DNA from: an uncultured Caulobacterales bacterium
Lineage (GTDB): Bacteria > Pseudomonadota > Alphaproteobacteria > Caulobacterales > Maricaulaceae
Assembly (NCBI GenBank): GCA_938003545.1
Contig: CALKXY010000002.1
Coordinates: 1 to 64,000 of the forward strand
Length of the DNA stretch: 64,000 bases
Direction of reading: 5' to 3'
Shown here piece after piece: positions 7,438-16,762 of this stretch. Every line of letters begins with the position of its first letter. The first letter of the stretch is position 1. A program made the position numbers and the translations under genes. The notes below the pieces were generated by a model, which worked only from the letters and a program-made list of their open reading frames with translations, made no database searches and was not told the origin of the DNA.

Positions 7438-8853
7438 CTAGATGGCCCAACTTGTTGAATGTTCGAGGCCGCTTTCTGTGCTGGCTTCTACACGGCGGAT
7501 TAGGTCGGGCAAAGCCTTGATTGCAATGATAGGCAGGGCGGAATGACCCGCCTTATCGCGTCCGTCTTTACGTTTTTGCGGCTTGGCGGTGATTGCGCGG
7601 TGAAAGCCGAGCTTAGCGGCTTCTTTCAATCGGGCATCTGCGCGGCCAACGGGGCGAACGTCGCCAGAGAGGCTGATTTCCCCAAAGACAACAGAATCAG
7701 ATGGCAGAGGGACATCGAAAGCGGAACTTGCAATCGCGGCGGCCACGGCGAGGTCAGCGGCGGGTTCATTGATCCGCAGGCCGCCAGCCACGTTTAGATA
7801 GACATCTTTCCCTGCGAAACTGACGCCGCAACGCGTTTCCAGAACGGCCAAGACCATGGCTAAGCGGCTGGAATCCCATCCGACAACGGAGCGACGCGGC
7901 GTGCCAAAGGCGGCAGGGGCAACCAGAGCTTGGATTTCAGTAAGAACAGGTCGCGAACCTTCCAAGCCTGCGAAGACAGCCGCGCCAGAGGAGGCTTCGC
8001 CCCGACCATCAAGGAAAAGTGCGGAAGGATTCGGGACCTCCGCGAGGCCAAATTCGCGCATCTCGAAGACGCCGATTTCATCTGTCGGACCAAAGCGGTT
8101 TTTATGTGCGCGAAGAATACGGAATTGATGGGCGCGGTCGCCTTCGAAATAGAGCACGGCATCGACCATGTGTTCGACAACGCGAGGTCCAGCGATCTGT
8201 CCGTCTTTTGTTACGTGGCCCACGAGAATGACGCAGGCTCCGCTTTTCTTGGCATAGCGGGTGAGTTCCTGAGAACAGGCGCGGACTTGCGCGACGGTTC
8301 CGGGTGCCGCACCCAATTGATCACTCCAGAGGGTTTGGATAGAGTCGATGATAACGACATCGGGTTTGGTATCCATGAGACCATCGATAATTGGCCCAAG
8401 CGACGTTTCGGACGCGAGGCTGACAGGCTGATCCGAGACGCCTAACCGTTTTGCGCGGCGGCGAACTTGGCCCGTTGATTCTTCGCCTGAGATATAAGCT
8501 GTCTTGAGCCCGCTTTTGGCGAGCTCGCCAGTGGCTTGCAGAAGTAAAGTGGATTTACCAATACCTGGGTCACCGCCAACGAGAAGGGCCGAGCCAGGGA
8601 CAAGGCCTCCGCCTGTGACGCGGTCAAGTTCATCTATTCCCGTCTTGAGACGTGGAACATCGCGGGACTCGCCGCCGAGGTCTACGAATTCTAGGCCGCG
8701 GCCTTTGCGGCGTTTATGGGCAGGCTTTGCATTTTGCGCTTTGACCTCTTCAATCAGTGTGTTCCATTCACCACAGGAATCGCAGCGGCCTGACCATTTC
8801 CCGTGGACGCTCCCGCAGGACTGACAGACGAATATTGTTGATGGCTTAGGCAT
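7438..8853 (-). CDS. radA: DNA repair protein RadA
   Basis: CQSCG-x10-CDSCGEWNT zinc finger, GGDPGIGKSTLLLQ Walker A, KNRFG motif. Confidence 0.97.
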   Translation of the reverse strand: MPKPSTIFVCQSCGSVHGKWSGRCDSCGEWNTLIEEVKAQNAKPAHKRRKGRGLEFVDLGGESRDVPRLKTGIDELDRVTGGGLVPGSALLVGGDPGIGKSTLLLQATGELAKSGLKTAYISGEESTGQVRRRAKRLGVSDQPVSLASETSLGPIIDGLMDTKPDVVIIDSIQTLWSDQLGAAPGTVAQVRACSQELTRYAKKSGACVILVGHVTKDGQIAGPRVVEHMVDAVLYFEGDRAHQFRILRAHKNRFGPTDEIGVFEMREFGLAEVPNPSALFLDGRGEASSGAAVFAGLEGSRPVLTEIQALVAPAAFGTPRRSVVGWDSSRLAMVLAVLETRCGVSFAGKDVYLNVAGGLRINEPAADLAVAAAIASSAFDVPLPSDSVVFGEISLSGDVRPVGRADARLKEAAKLGFHRAITAKPQKRKDGRDKAGHSALPIIAIKALPDLIRRVEASTESGLEHSTSWAI

Positions 8854-8976
8854 ATATCGCCTCTTTCATATTCTAAATGCTCTGTCAAAGTTTGTTTCTG
8901 CTTTGTTCTGTTTTATCGTAAGTGAATTTTAACCCTGTTTCGTTCATGATTGTTTTGAATTTTTAGGGGGCTGACC

Positions 8977-9858
8977 ATGTTTAGGACAGCAAAGTTGAGC
9001 CAGTGGGGCGGCCTAAAAACGGGATTAATGAGCTGTGTTTTTGCAGGTGCCGTGCTCTTTCAGGCGCAGGCTTCTGTTTTAGATCGACCATTTTTCAATG
9101 CGAGTTCTGTTGTCATTGTATTTTCGGGCGGGAACTTCATTGAAAATGGTGGGGTTGCACCGCTGGCGCATGATTTTGTTTTACTCGATAATGTGTCGTC
9201 GGGAAGTGCAGGGAATGACTTGATCGCTCAAGATGGCGTGCCTGTAAACTTCCCCTTTGATCCCATCAGTGACGGAACCTCAAGTGGCTGGCCGTTCCAG
9301 ATTGCGGGACAGACCTTTGGTGGAGTTTACAATAATAATCCATCCTTTCAGGTGTTGGATGCGAATGACAGTTACACCGCCTTTGGTATTGATGGGTCAA
9401 CGGATATTGATTTATTAGGTAATAATGTGCGGTTCGCATGGTTTTTTGTTACGAGCAATGCGGCTTTTGATATTTATGCCGAAGCGTCAAACCTCACCAC
9501 GAGCGGTGATTTTACGGGATTGGATTACTCAAATATCGGGTATCAGATTGTCGAACGCTCACCGGCATCGGCGTCAATAGGACAGCGATCTCAACTTGCT
9601 TCTATTGGTGGTGCTGGATTTGTTATTGGTAACAATGCGAATGGATTTACGCTTGATGATCTTTCGGGCGGACAAACGAAAGTTTATGATGGCGGGCGTA
9701 GAACGGCGAGAACGCGAGGGTCTATCGTTCAGCAAGCCACGGGCTTTGCGAGTATTTATAGATTGCGCGGATCGCCGGTCACCGGAAATAATTATGATTT
9801 CTCTCTGGGGACCGGGATATTATCAGCGGATGTGACCTATACGGTTTTTGCGCCTTAG
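8977..9858 (+). CDS. Hypothetical secreted protein
   Basis: 293 aa with N-terminal signal peptide (LKTGLMSCVFAGAVLFQAQA); beta-rich, C-term YDFSLGTGILSADVTYTVFAP. Confidence 0.75.
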   Translation: MFRTAKLSQWGGLKTGLMSCVFAGAVLFQAQASVLDRPFFNASSVVIVFSGGNFIENGGVAPLAHDFVLLDNVSSGSAGNDLIAQDGVPVNFPFDPISDGTSSGWPFQIAGQTFGGVYNNNPSFQVLDANDSYTAFGIDGSTDIDLLGNNVRFAWFFVTSNAAFDIYAEASNLTTSGDFTGLDYSNIGYQIVERSPASASIGQRSQLASIGGAGFVIGNNANGFTLDDLSGGQTKVYDGGRRTARTRGSIVQQATGFASIYRLRGSPVTGNNYDFSLGTGILSADVTYTVFAP

Positions 9859-10598
9859 CTCTTTAGCTTAGCTTCTACGACCTCTTCAAGCCGAGCAATA
9901 TCCGCGCCGGATATATACTCTCCTCCGACAATAAAGAACGGCGTTCCTGTGAGTGCGGGAATTCGGTTCGCCAATTGCAGTGTATCATTAATGTGCTGAT
10001 CAATGGACGCATCCGCAAGGTCTGCCTCATATTTACGCATATCGAGGCCAATGTCTTCGGCCGTTTGGCGAATGATATCGCCGCTTAGGCGTTTATGCTC
10101 CATGAGGGCAAAGTGCATTTTTGTGTACTTACCCTGACGTCCTGCAGCCAATGCCGCGCGAGAGGCAATGCGTGATGTTTTTGTTCGGTCGTCCAGAATA
10201 GGCAGTTCTTTAAAGACAACGCGGACATTGTTGTCGTATTTCGCGACTGCTTCTTCGACCCATGGCGTCGCGCGTTTGCAGAACCCGCAATTATAATCAA
10301 AGAATTCGACAATGGTAACTTTCGCGTCTTTAGGGCCAATGGACATATCGCGAGGATCGTTTTCTAGCGCGTCTTTGGCGGCCAGAATGGATTCGCGATT
10401 GATTTCTTGCTCTTGAACAACTTCTTTTTCTTGGAGCTTGATGATCGCGTCCCGAATGATTTCTGGGTTTTCCAGAATGTAAGCGCGGACCAACTCTTCG
10501 ATTTCGGCTTTGCTCATATCCGTCGTTGCGCCCGCTTGGGCACAGGACGATGTCATTAAGCCGACCGCAGCAATGGTCGTCATCAGGAAGGTTCTCAT
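9855..10598 (-). CDS. DsbA family thiol:disulfide protein
   Basis: VTIVEFFDYNCGFCKRATPW active site; LTGTPFFIVGG; signal/lipoprotein-like N-terminus. Confidence 0.93.
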   Translation of the reverse strand: MRTFLMTTIAAVGLMTSSCAQAGATTDMSKAEIEELVRAYILENPEIIRDAIIKLQEKEVVQEQEINRESILAAKDALENDPRDMSIGPKDAKVTIVEFFDYNCGFCKRATPWVEEAVAKYDNNVRVVFKELPILDDRTKTSRIASRAALAAGRQGKYTKMHFALMEHKRLSGDIIRQTAEDIGLDMRKYEADLADASIDQHINDTLQLANRIPALTGTPFFIVGGEYISGADIARLEEVVEAKLKS

Positions 10599-10665
10599 AT
10601 CAAAGCTCTATGTTCTCTCGTGAGTCTCGCTCACATATGGTATTTAGTCCCATATAGGGAGAACA

Positions 10666-12072
10666 TCAACGCGAGGTGAAGCTCACCAATGGTTTTGGTC
10701 CACGACGTCGGCCGCGTTTCTTGGCCAGCTGCGTATCCGAGACCACAATAATATCAGAGGCGCGTCGCCATTGCGGTAGCTCACGGGATAGTTCTTCCTG
10801 TGCGCGCTGCGCAAATGAACGGGCACTTGCAACGTCGCCAATTGCGTAGAACCGCTCTGCCGTTGCATATTTGGCGAGGGATGTATTGCCTTGGCGTTCG
10901 TAAACATCCGCGAGCAAATACCACGCATAAGAGTTTGTGGGTTCTTCCTGCAGAGCGGCTTTAAGCAAAACCTCGGCTTTACCATAATCGCCTGCATCTC
11001 GCGTTTGAAGCGTGGCTTGAGCAAGCGCGATTTCGAGAAGTGGGGAGCCAGGCTTCAGCTCTAAAGCGCGACGGGCAGGCGCTATTGCGTCAACACCCTT
11101 ACCAGATTCATACAAAATTTGAGCTTTTAACTCGTGGAAATATGGGTTTTCTGGCTCTTTCGCAATTAGGCTATCGATTTCTTTCAAGGCATTGCGGAGG
11201 TCAGCTTGTTTGAAGTTAGCGACGGCCCGCGCATATCGAGCAGGGTTCGATTCATCGGCCAGCGGAAAGCGAGAATAGACTTCTGCTGGGCCATTTAAGA
11301 AACCCCGTAGTTTTGCCTGCATCATTTTATGTTTGTGCAATTCTTCTGGTGTGTCGCTTGAGGTTGCATGTTCTGAGTCGCGGACGCGTTCGCGCAGAGC
11401 ATCAATACGGTCGGACGATAAGGGGTGACCACGGAAGTAAGGGTAACGGCGAGCTTGGCTTAGAACTTCTTGAGCGCGAAACTTTTCGAAGAATTGGATG
11501 AGCCCTGCACCGCTTTGACCTGTACGGTCCATATATTCGAATGCATATTGATCTGCTGAGGATTCATTGACGCGGGAGTAGGAGAGAGCTTCCAATGCGC
11601 CAAATTGCTGTGAGCCACCCAAAATCAGAGCGCCCGCTTCGCCTTCGCCTGCTAATATGGCGGCTAAGCCAATGCCTGCTGCAATGAGTATGGAGCCGTA
11701 AGCACTTCGGTTGCCATAATCAGAGCGCACAATATGCCCGCCGGTGATGTGGCCTGTTTCATGTGCTATCACGCCTTTGAGTTGGTTCGGTGTATCCGCT
11801 TCTAGTATGAGGCCAGAATGTAAAAAGATATTTTGGCCGCGCGTCACAAAGGCGTTTAGAGATGGATCATTGACGATGTAAATATCGACAGAAGACGGTA
11901 TCAACCCGCCAGCGCGCAAAATCGGGTCTGTGAATTCACGAAGGGTTTCTTCAATTTCCGTGTCCCGCAACAACGACTGCGCATTTGCTTGAGCGGCAGA
12001 AAATGCCAAACACAAAGCGGTAAGAACCACCGTTCGTAGCGAAAAAACCCAAGATTTAGATATCACATTCAT
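10666..12072 (-). CDS. M48 family metalloprotease with TPR repeats (BepA-like)
   Basis: HETGHITGGH zinc motif, C-terminal TPR-like region, signal peptide. Confidence 0.93.
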   Translation of the reverse strand: MNVISKSWVFSLRTVVLTALCLAFSAAQANAQSLLRDTEIEETLREFTDPILRAGGLIPSSVDIYIVNDPSLNAFVTRGQNIFLHSGLILEADTPNQLKGVIAHETGHITGGHIVRSDYGNRSAYGSILIAAGIGLAAILAGEGEAGALILGGSQQFGALEALSYSRVNESSADQYAFEYMDRTGQSGAGLIQFFEKFRAQEVLSQARRYPYFRGHPLSSDRIDALRERVRDSEHATSSDTPEELHKHKMMQAKLRGFLNGPAEVYSRFPLADESNPARYARAVANFKQADLRNALKEIDSLIAKEPENPYFHELKAQILYESGKGVDAIAPARRALELKPGSPLLEIALAQATLQTRDAGDYGKAEVLLKAALQEEPTNSYAWYLLADVYERQGNTSLAKYATAERFYAIGDVASARSFAQRAQEELSRELPQWRRASDIIVVSDTQLAKKRGRRRGPKPLVSFTSR

Positions 12073-12179
12073 GTGCAGGGTGTGGAGCCTCTCGAAAAGA
12101 CGGTCAAGTTAAGCCCGTGTTAGACAACATGACATTTACGCGAGTTATAGTGAACGCAGGCTGAGTTTCGGTCGAAAAC

Positions 12180-12205
12180 AATCGGGGCTGTCTCCAGCCC
12201 CGATT
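12180..12205 (-). terminator. Terminator hairpin downstream of rne
   Basis: AATCGGGGCTG-TCTC-CAGCCCCGATT, perfect 11-bp stem followed by a short U-rich stretch on the minus strand. Confidence 0.7.
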
Positions 12206-12211
12206 AATAAT

Positions 12212-15200
12212 TTAGTCTTTCTTGAGACGGTTCCACCATCCTTTTTTCGCCTTTTTCTCAGGTGCAGTCGGCGCAGCAGTCTTTACTGGCGCTGGCTTAG
12301 CCGGAGCCGGTTTCGCAGCGATAGGTTTTGGTTCTGCTTTTGGTTCAGGCTTTGGCTCAGGCTTAGGTTTCGCAGGAGCTTTCCGTGTTGCCGCAGGCTT
12401 CGCTGCCGTTTCAATGGCCGCCTTTTTTGCGGGAGCTTTACGTGCGGCTTTAGGCTTAGCCGCTGCTTTTGGTGCATCAGCTTCAGCCTTTTTAACAGGA
12501 GCTTTACGGGTCCGCTTTGGCTTTTCTGCAGCATCTACCGCCGGCGTCGTCGCTTTTTTAGCAGGAGCCTTACGCGTTCGTTTTGGTTTCGCATCTGGCT
12601 CAGCCTTTGCTGCTGTTTTAGCTGGGGCTTTACGGGTCCGTTTTGGCTTTGCGTCAGTCTCCGACTCGGTTTTTGAAGCCGTTTTCGTTGGCGCTTTCCG
12701 AGTGCGAGTTGGTTTGCTCGCCTCTTCTTTTACAGGCGCCTTTTTTGTAGGAGCCTTTTTAACAGGGGCCTTGCGGGTTCGCGTCGGCTTAGCCTCAGGA
12801 GCGTCAGCCTTTGCCTTTTTTGCAGGAGCTTTACGTGTCCGTGTCGGTTTGGCTTCCGTATCCTCTGCTTTTTTAGCAGGGGCTTTCCGCGTGCGCGTTG
12901 TCGCTGGGGAAGATTTAGCTGTCGTCTCCTTAGCGTCTGAAGCAGGTTTTCTAGCTGGAGCGCGGCGTTTTCTTGCTGGCTTAGCTGTTTCTGTTTCAGC
13001 CGTTTCGGAAGCCTTTTTTGCAGGGGCTTTCCGTGTCCGCTTAGGCGCGTCTGTCGTCTCTGCTGACCCTGATTTCTCACGTGTCGGCGCTTTTCGACGC
13101 GTTGTTGAGCGGCGTACAGGCTTGTCGTCTTTTGCAGTAACGGTTTCTTCAACAGCGGTTTCGGCGACGGGTGCGTCTTTCGTCTTGGACGGTGCACGAC
13201 GGCGACGTCCACGTTTTGGAGCCGTCTCTTCTGTCTTAACTTCGTCAGACTTTACATCTTCAGATGTGGATTTGTCTGATGTGGTTTCACCAGACCGTGA
13301 AGGCGCATTGCGGCGACGGCCTCGGCCACGTCTTGGCTTATCGTTTGAGTCTGTTTTCGACGTCTCTGCGTCGGATTTAGACTCAGTGTTTTCAGTTTCG
13401 TCTGTGTCTGACTCTTCTGACTTTGGCTTATCGTCACGACGACCACGTCCGCGACCACCACGGCGTCCACGGCGAGAGCGACGGCGACCGGATTTACGGC
13501 TCTCTTCGTCGCCATCCTCTTCAGATGTTGACGTATCTTCGTTATCAGATTCGTCTTCAACTGTTTCAGCTTTTGCTTTCTTTGGTCGACGCTTTGACTC
13601 TTCTTGCTCTTTCTTAAACTCGCGTTCAATTTTCAGGAGCGGGTCCGCGCGCTTATCTTCGCGTTTCTCAATAACTTCTAACTCATAATGTGGGCGTATA
13701 TATTCATCATCGCCCACGACTTCGGTGAACACGTCTGCAACCTGGTCGACTTGCGTCAGCAGATCACGTTTCTCGTTCAAGAGATAAAGTGCTACATCAG
13801 GCGATGTTTTGAGGCGGATGCGTTTCGCTTTACCGCGAACCGCAAATTCTTCGACAGCCCGAATGGCGGCAAGAGCTGAGCTTTCGACGGTCCGCTTACG
13901 TCCTACGCCGGAACAATGTGGACATGAGGTCGTTGAGCCTTCCAAGAGGGAGCGGCGACGGCGTTGGCGACTGATTTCCATCAGGCCAAATTGACTGATA
14001 CGTGAGGTTTGGATGCGTGCGCGATCTTGCGAGAGCATCTCTTTCATCTTGCGCTCAACCGCGCGGTTATTCTTGTTCTCATCCATGTCGATAAAGTCGA
14101 CGACGATCAGGCCAGCGAGGTCGCGCAAACGCATTTGGCGCGCGAGTTCTTCTGCGGCTTCCATATTGGTCCGCAAAGCTGTGCGCTCAATGTTACGTTC
14201 TTTTGTGGATCGGCCAGAGTTCACATCGACAGAGACCAAGGCCTCAGTTGGGTGGATCACGAGATAACCACCAGATTTCAGTTGAACGGTTGCATCCAGA
14301 GAGTTTTCGATCTGCTTTTCTGCGCCATAGCGAAGGAAGAGTGGAATCTCCTCGTCATAATGTTTCACATTTTCGGCGTGGCTCGGCATCAGCATATTGA
14401 TGAAGGCGCTGGCCGTGTCATAGGCGTCATTGCCCTGAACCAAAACCTCCTCGATGTCTTTATTGTAGAGGTCACGGATGGAGCGTTTGACCAAGTTACC
14501 TTCTTCATGGATGAGGGCGGGCGCAGATGACTCCATCGTGGTTTCGCGAATTTCGGACCACAGGCGTGAGAGATATTCGTAATCGCGGGTGATTTCAGTT
14601 TTGGTTTGCTTGGCTCCAGCGGTACGCACGATGACGCCCATACCTTTTGGAACTTCAAGACCGTTCATGATCGTCTTGAGGCGCTTACGGTCAGATCCAT
14701 TTGCAATCTTACGGGAGATTCCTCCGCCGCGCGGCGTGTTCGGCATCAAGACGCAGTAACGCCCAGCTAGCGACAGATATGTCGTCATGGCTGCACCTTT
14801 ATTACCGCGCTCTTCTTTGACGGCTTGCACGAGCAAGATTTGGCCGCGCTTGATGACTTCTTGAATTTTATAGCGGCGGCGAGAGATACGCTTGCGGCGT
14901 TTTACGGCGACATTGACTTGTTCGTCGGCGACTTCTGCGTCGCTTTCGTCAGTTGCGTCGTCATCATCTGGGTCGAGGTTTTCGTCACGTTCCTCTTCCT
15001 CTTCTTCGTCCTCATCTTCGAGTGCGTCCTCTTCATCCTCTTCGGATTCGTCCTCATCCTCATCGCGCTTTGTGCGTGACTTACGGCTTGAGGCGGCAGC
15101 CTTGCGGCGCTCGTCTTCTTCCTCGGCGTGACGCTGATCTTCCTCTTCTTGTTCTTTCAGCGCGAGTTTATCGGCTTCCGGAATGCGGTAATAATCAGGA

Positions 15201-15424
15201 TGAATTTCTGAAAACGCGAGGAAACCATGACGGTTTCCGCCATATTCGATAAAGGCCGCTTGCAGGCTGGGTTCAACGCGAGTGACGCGGGCGAGATAGA
15301 CATTGCCGCGCAGTTGCCGCTTATGACGGCTTTCAAAATCTAGTTCTTCAACACGGTTGGAATCGACGATTACGACCCGAGTCTCTTCCGGGTGGGCCGC
15401 ATCGATAAGCATACGTTTTGTCAT
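12212..15424 (-). CDS. rne: Ribonuclease E/G family protein
   Basis: MTKRMLIDAAHPEETRVVIVDSNRVEELDFES, GLIVVDFIDM, CPHCSGVGRKR; long K/A/P-rich C-terminal tail. Start set at 15424. Confidence 0.95.
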   Translation of the reverse strand: MTKRMLIDAAHPEETRVVIVDSNRVEELDFESRHKRQLRGNVYLARVTRVEPSLQAAFIEYGGNRHGFLAFSEIHPDYYRIPEADKLALKEQEEEDQRHAEEEDERRKAAASSRKSRTKRDEDEDESEEDEEDALEDEDEEEEEERDENLDPDDDDATDESDAEVADEQVNVAVKRRKRISRRRYKIQEVIKRGQILLVQAVKEERGNKGAAMTTYLSLAGRYCVLMPNTPRGGGISRKIANGSDRKRLKTIMNGLEVPKGMGVIVRTAGAKQTKTEITRDYEYLSRLWSEIRETTMESSAPALIHEEGNLVKRSIRDLYNKDIEEVLVQGNDAYDTASAFINMLMPSHAENVKHYDEEIPLFLRYGAEKQIENSLDATVQLKSGGYLVIHPTEALVSVDVNSGRSTKERNIERTALRTNMEAAEELARQMRLRDLAGLIVVDFIDMDENKNNRAVERKMKEMLSQDRARIQTSRISQFGLMEISRQRRRRSLLEGSTTSCPHCSGVGRKRTVESSALAAIRAVEEFAVRGKAKRIRLKTSPDVALYLLNEKRDLLTQVDQVADVFTEVVGDDEYIRPHYELEVIEKREDKRADPLLKIEREFKKEQEESKRRPKKAKAETVEDESDNEDTSTSEEDGDEESRKSGRRRSRRGRRGGRGRGRRDDKPKSEESDTDETENTESKSDAETSKTDSNDKPRRGRGRRRNAPSRSGETTSDKSTSEDVKSDEVKTEETAPKRGRRRRAPSKTKDAPVAETAVEETVTAKDDKPVRRSTTRRKAPTREKSGSAETTDAPKRTRKAPAKKASETAETETAKPARKRRAPARKPASDAKETTAKSSPATTRTRKAPAKKAEDTEAKPTRTRKAPAKKAKADAPEAKPTRTRKAPVKKAPTKKAPVKEEASKPTRTRKAPTKTASKTESETDAKPKRTRKAPAKTAAKAEPDAKPKRTRKAPAKKATTPAVDAAEKPKRTRKAPVKKAEADAPKAAAKPKAARKAPAKKAAIETAAKPAATRKAPAKPKPEPKPEPKAEPKPIAAKPAPAKPAPVKTAAPTAPEKKAKKGWWNRLKKD

Positions 15425-15823
15425 GATAGTCTCCAAGGGCTCGCGCGGATCTCCGACGTGACGTCGGTCGCTGCGAGACAAAATAGGGTGAATTAAGGTT
15501 CAGGGCCGCCAAATCCACGTGACCAACCGTGTTTACGGTCCTTTCGGTCATCAGTGTGTGGTGCGAGGCGTGCATAAAAACTTTCGTGAGGCAGTGCTGA
15601 CATTATGTCAGGCACTACGCAGAAGCGGCGAGGGGGCGTTGATTCAGCCAACCGAACTCGCGTTCTGGTACGTCGCTGTGCCTCATTTTCGCCTCAAGGG
15701 CAAAGCATTTGTCAGGTGATTTTGTTCGAAGTGCGGTGCACTGTTACATAGGTGTAACTTTAGGGGGTGATATGTGTTTTGATAAGACTTTATTCACCAT
15801 AAAATTGTCATAGCAGGTGTACT

Positions 15824-16684
15824 GTGAACCGTGTTTTTTCCATATGCTTGCTGACGGGCTTAATGACCGCAACAGCGTCTTATGCGGCTGTACCTGTGCC
15901 GAGTCTTAAACCTGGAACAGACGTGCCCCAATCAAACGTACGCGCGCCGGGTGTTCGCTATTTTGAAGGGGCTGTACCATTTCCCGCATTGAAGCCTAAC
16001 CATGATGTAAAAGTTGTTCGCAAGCCTGTGATCGTTATTGATCCGGGGCATGGTGGTCGCGATCCTGGCTCGATCGGTGTCAAAGGCACGTATGAGAAGA
16101 CGATTACGACGGCTGCGGCCAAAGAACTGGCCACAAAGCTGAATAAATCTGGCCGTTATACTGTGATCGTCACACGTTCTGATGATAGCTATGTCGATCA
16201 TGATGATAGGCTGAGGATTGCACGCACGGGTCAGGCAGACTTGTTCATCTCCATTCATGCTGACTCGACGGGAAATAAAAGCGCGCGAGGTGCGTCCGTC
16301 TATACGCTCGCAGATCGCGCCAAAGGCCGGTCCAAACGGATCGTGAATAATCAAAACTGGATTTTGGATGTCGATCTCTCTGTTCAAACTGACCCAGTTG
16401 GCGACATTCTCGTAGATTTGGCCCAACGAAAAACTGAGAGTCAATCTGATGCGTTTGCAGAAATCCTGCTTAGCGAATTAAAGGGTAAGACGGAACTTGT
16501 CGGGAATTCACATCGGCGGGCTGGATATTATGTTCTTCTTGCGCCTGATGTGCCGGCTGTTCTGTTGGAACTTGGGTTTTTGTCCAATGCTAAGGATGAG
16601 AAGCTTCTGAAAACCAAGAGTCATCGCGCAAAAATTCTCTCTGGCGTGGAGCGATCGATTGATCGTTATATGGACGAGCGTTAG
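15824..16684 (+). CDS. N-acetylmuramoyl-L-alanine amidase
   Basis: VIVIDPGHGGRDPGSIG, HADS, VLLELGFLSNAKDE motifs of Amidase_3. Confidence 0.95.
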   Translation: MNRVFSICLLTGLMTATASYAAVPVPSLKPGTDVPQSNVRAPGVRYFEGAVPFPALKPNHDVKVVRKPVIVIDPGHGGRDPGSIGVKGTYEKTITTAAAKELATKLNKSGRYTVIVTRSDDSYVDHDDRLRIARTGQADLFISIHADSTGNKSARGASVYTLADRAKGRSKRIVNNQNWILDVDLSVQTDPVGDILVDLAQRKTESQSDAFAEILLSELKGKTELVGNSHRRAGYYVLLAPDVPAVLLELGFLSNAKDEKLLKTKSHRAKILSGVERSIDRYMDER

Positions 16685-16762
16685 ATTCCTTCGCGGTGGT
16701 TATGCCTTTATTAGGTGCGAATGCCCCGCTAACATCAAATTACTGCCGCATTCGGCCCGCAA

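Noticed and set aside
7930-8445. 171-aa plus-strand ORF inside radA
   Set aside because: Antisense to strongly conserved RadA sequence.
12280-13150. Regular repeats that could suggest a CRISPR array
   Set aside because: Repeats are imperfect, in frame and encode RKAPAKK units within rne; no conserved repeat/unique spacer structure.
12222-13688. Long 488-aa plus-strand ORF with GALRVRFGFAS repeats
   Set aside because: Antisense shadow of the K/A-rich RNase E tail; no independent motif or initiation signal.
14009-14530. 173-aa plus-strand ORF inside rne
   Set aside because: Antisense to the conserved RNase E catalytic region.
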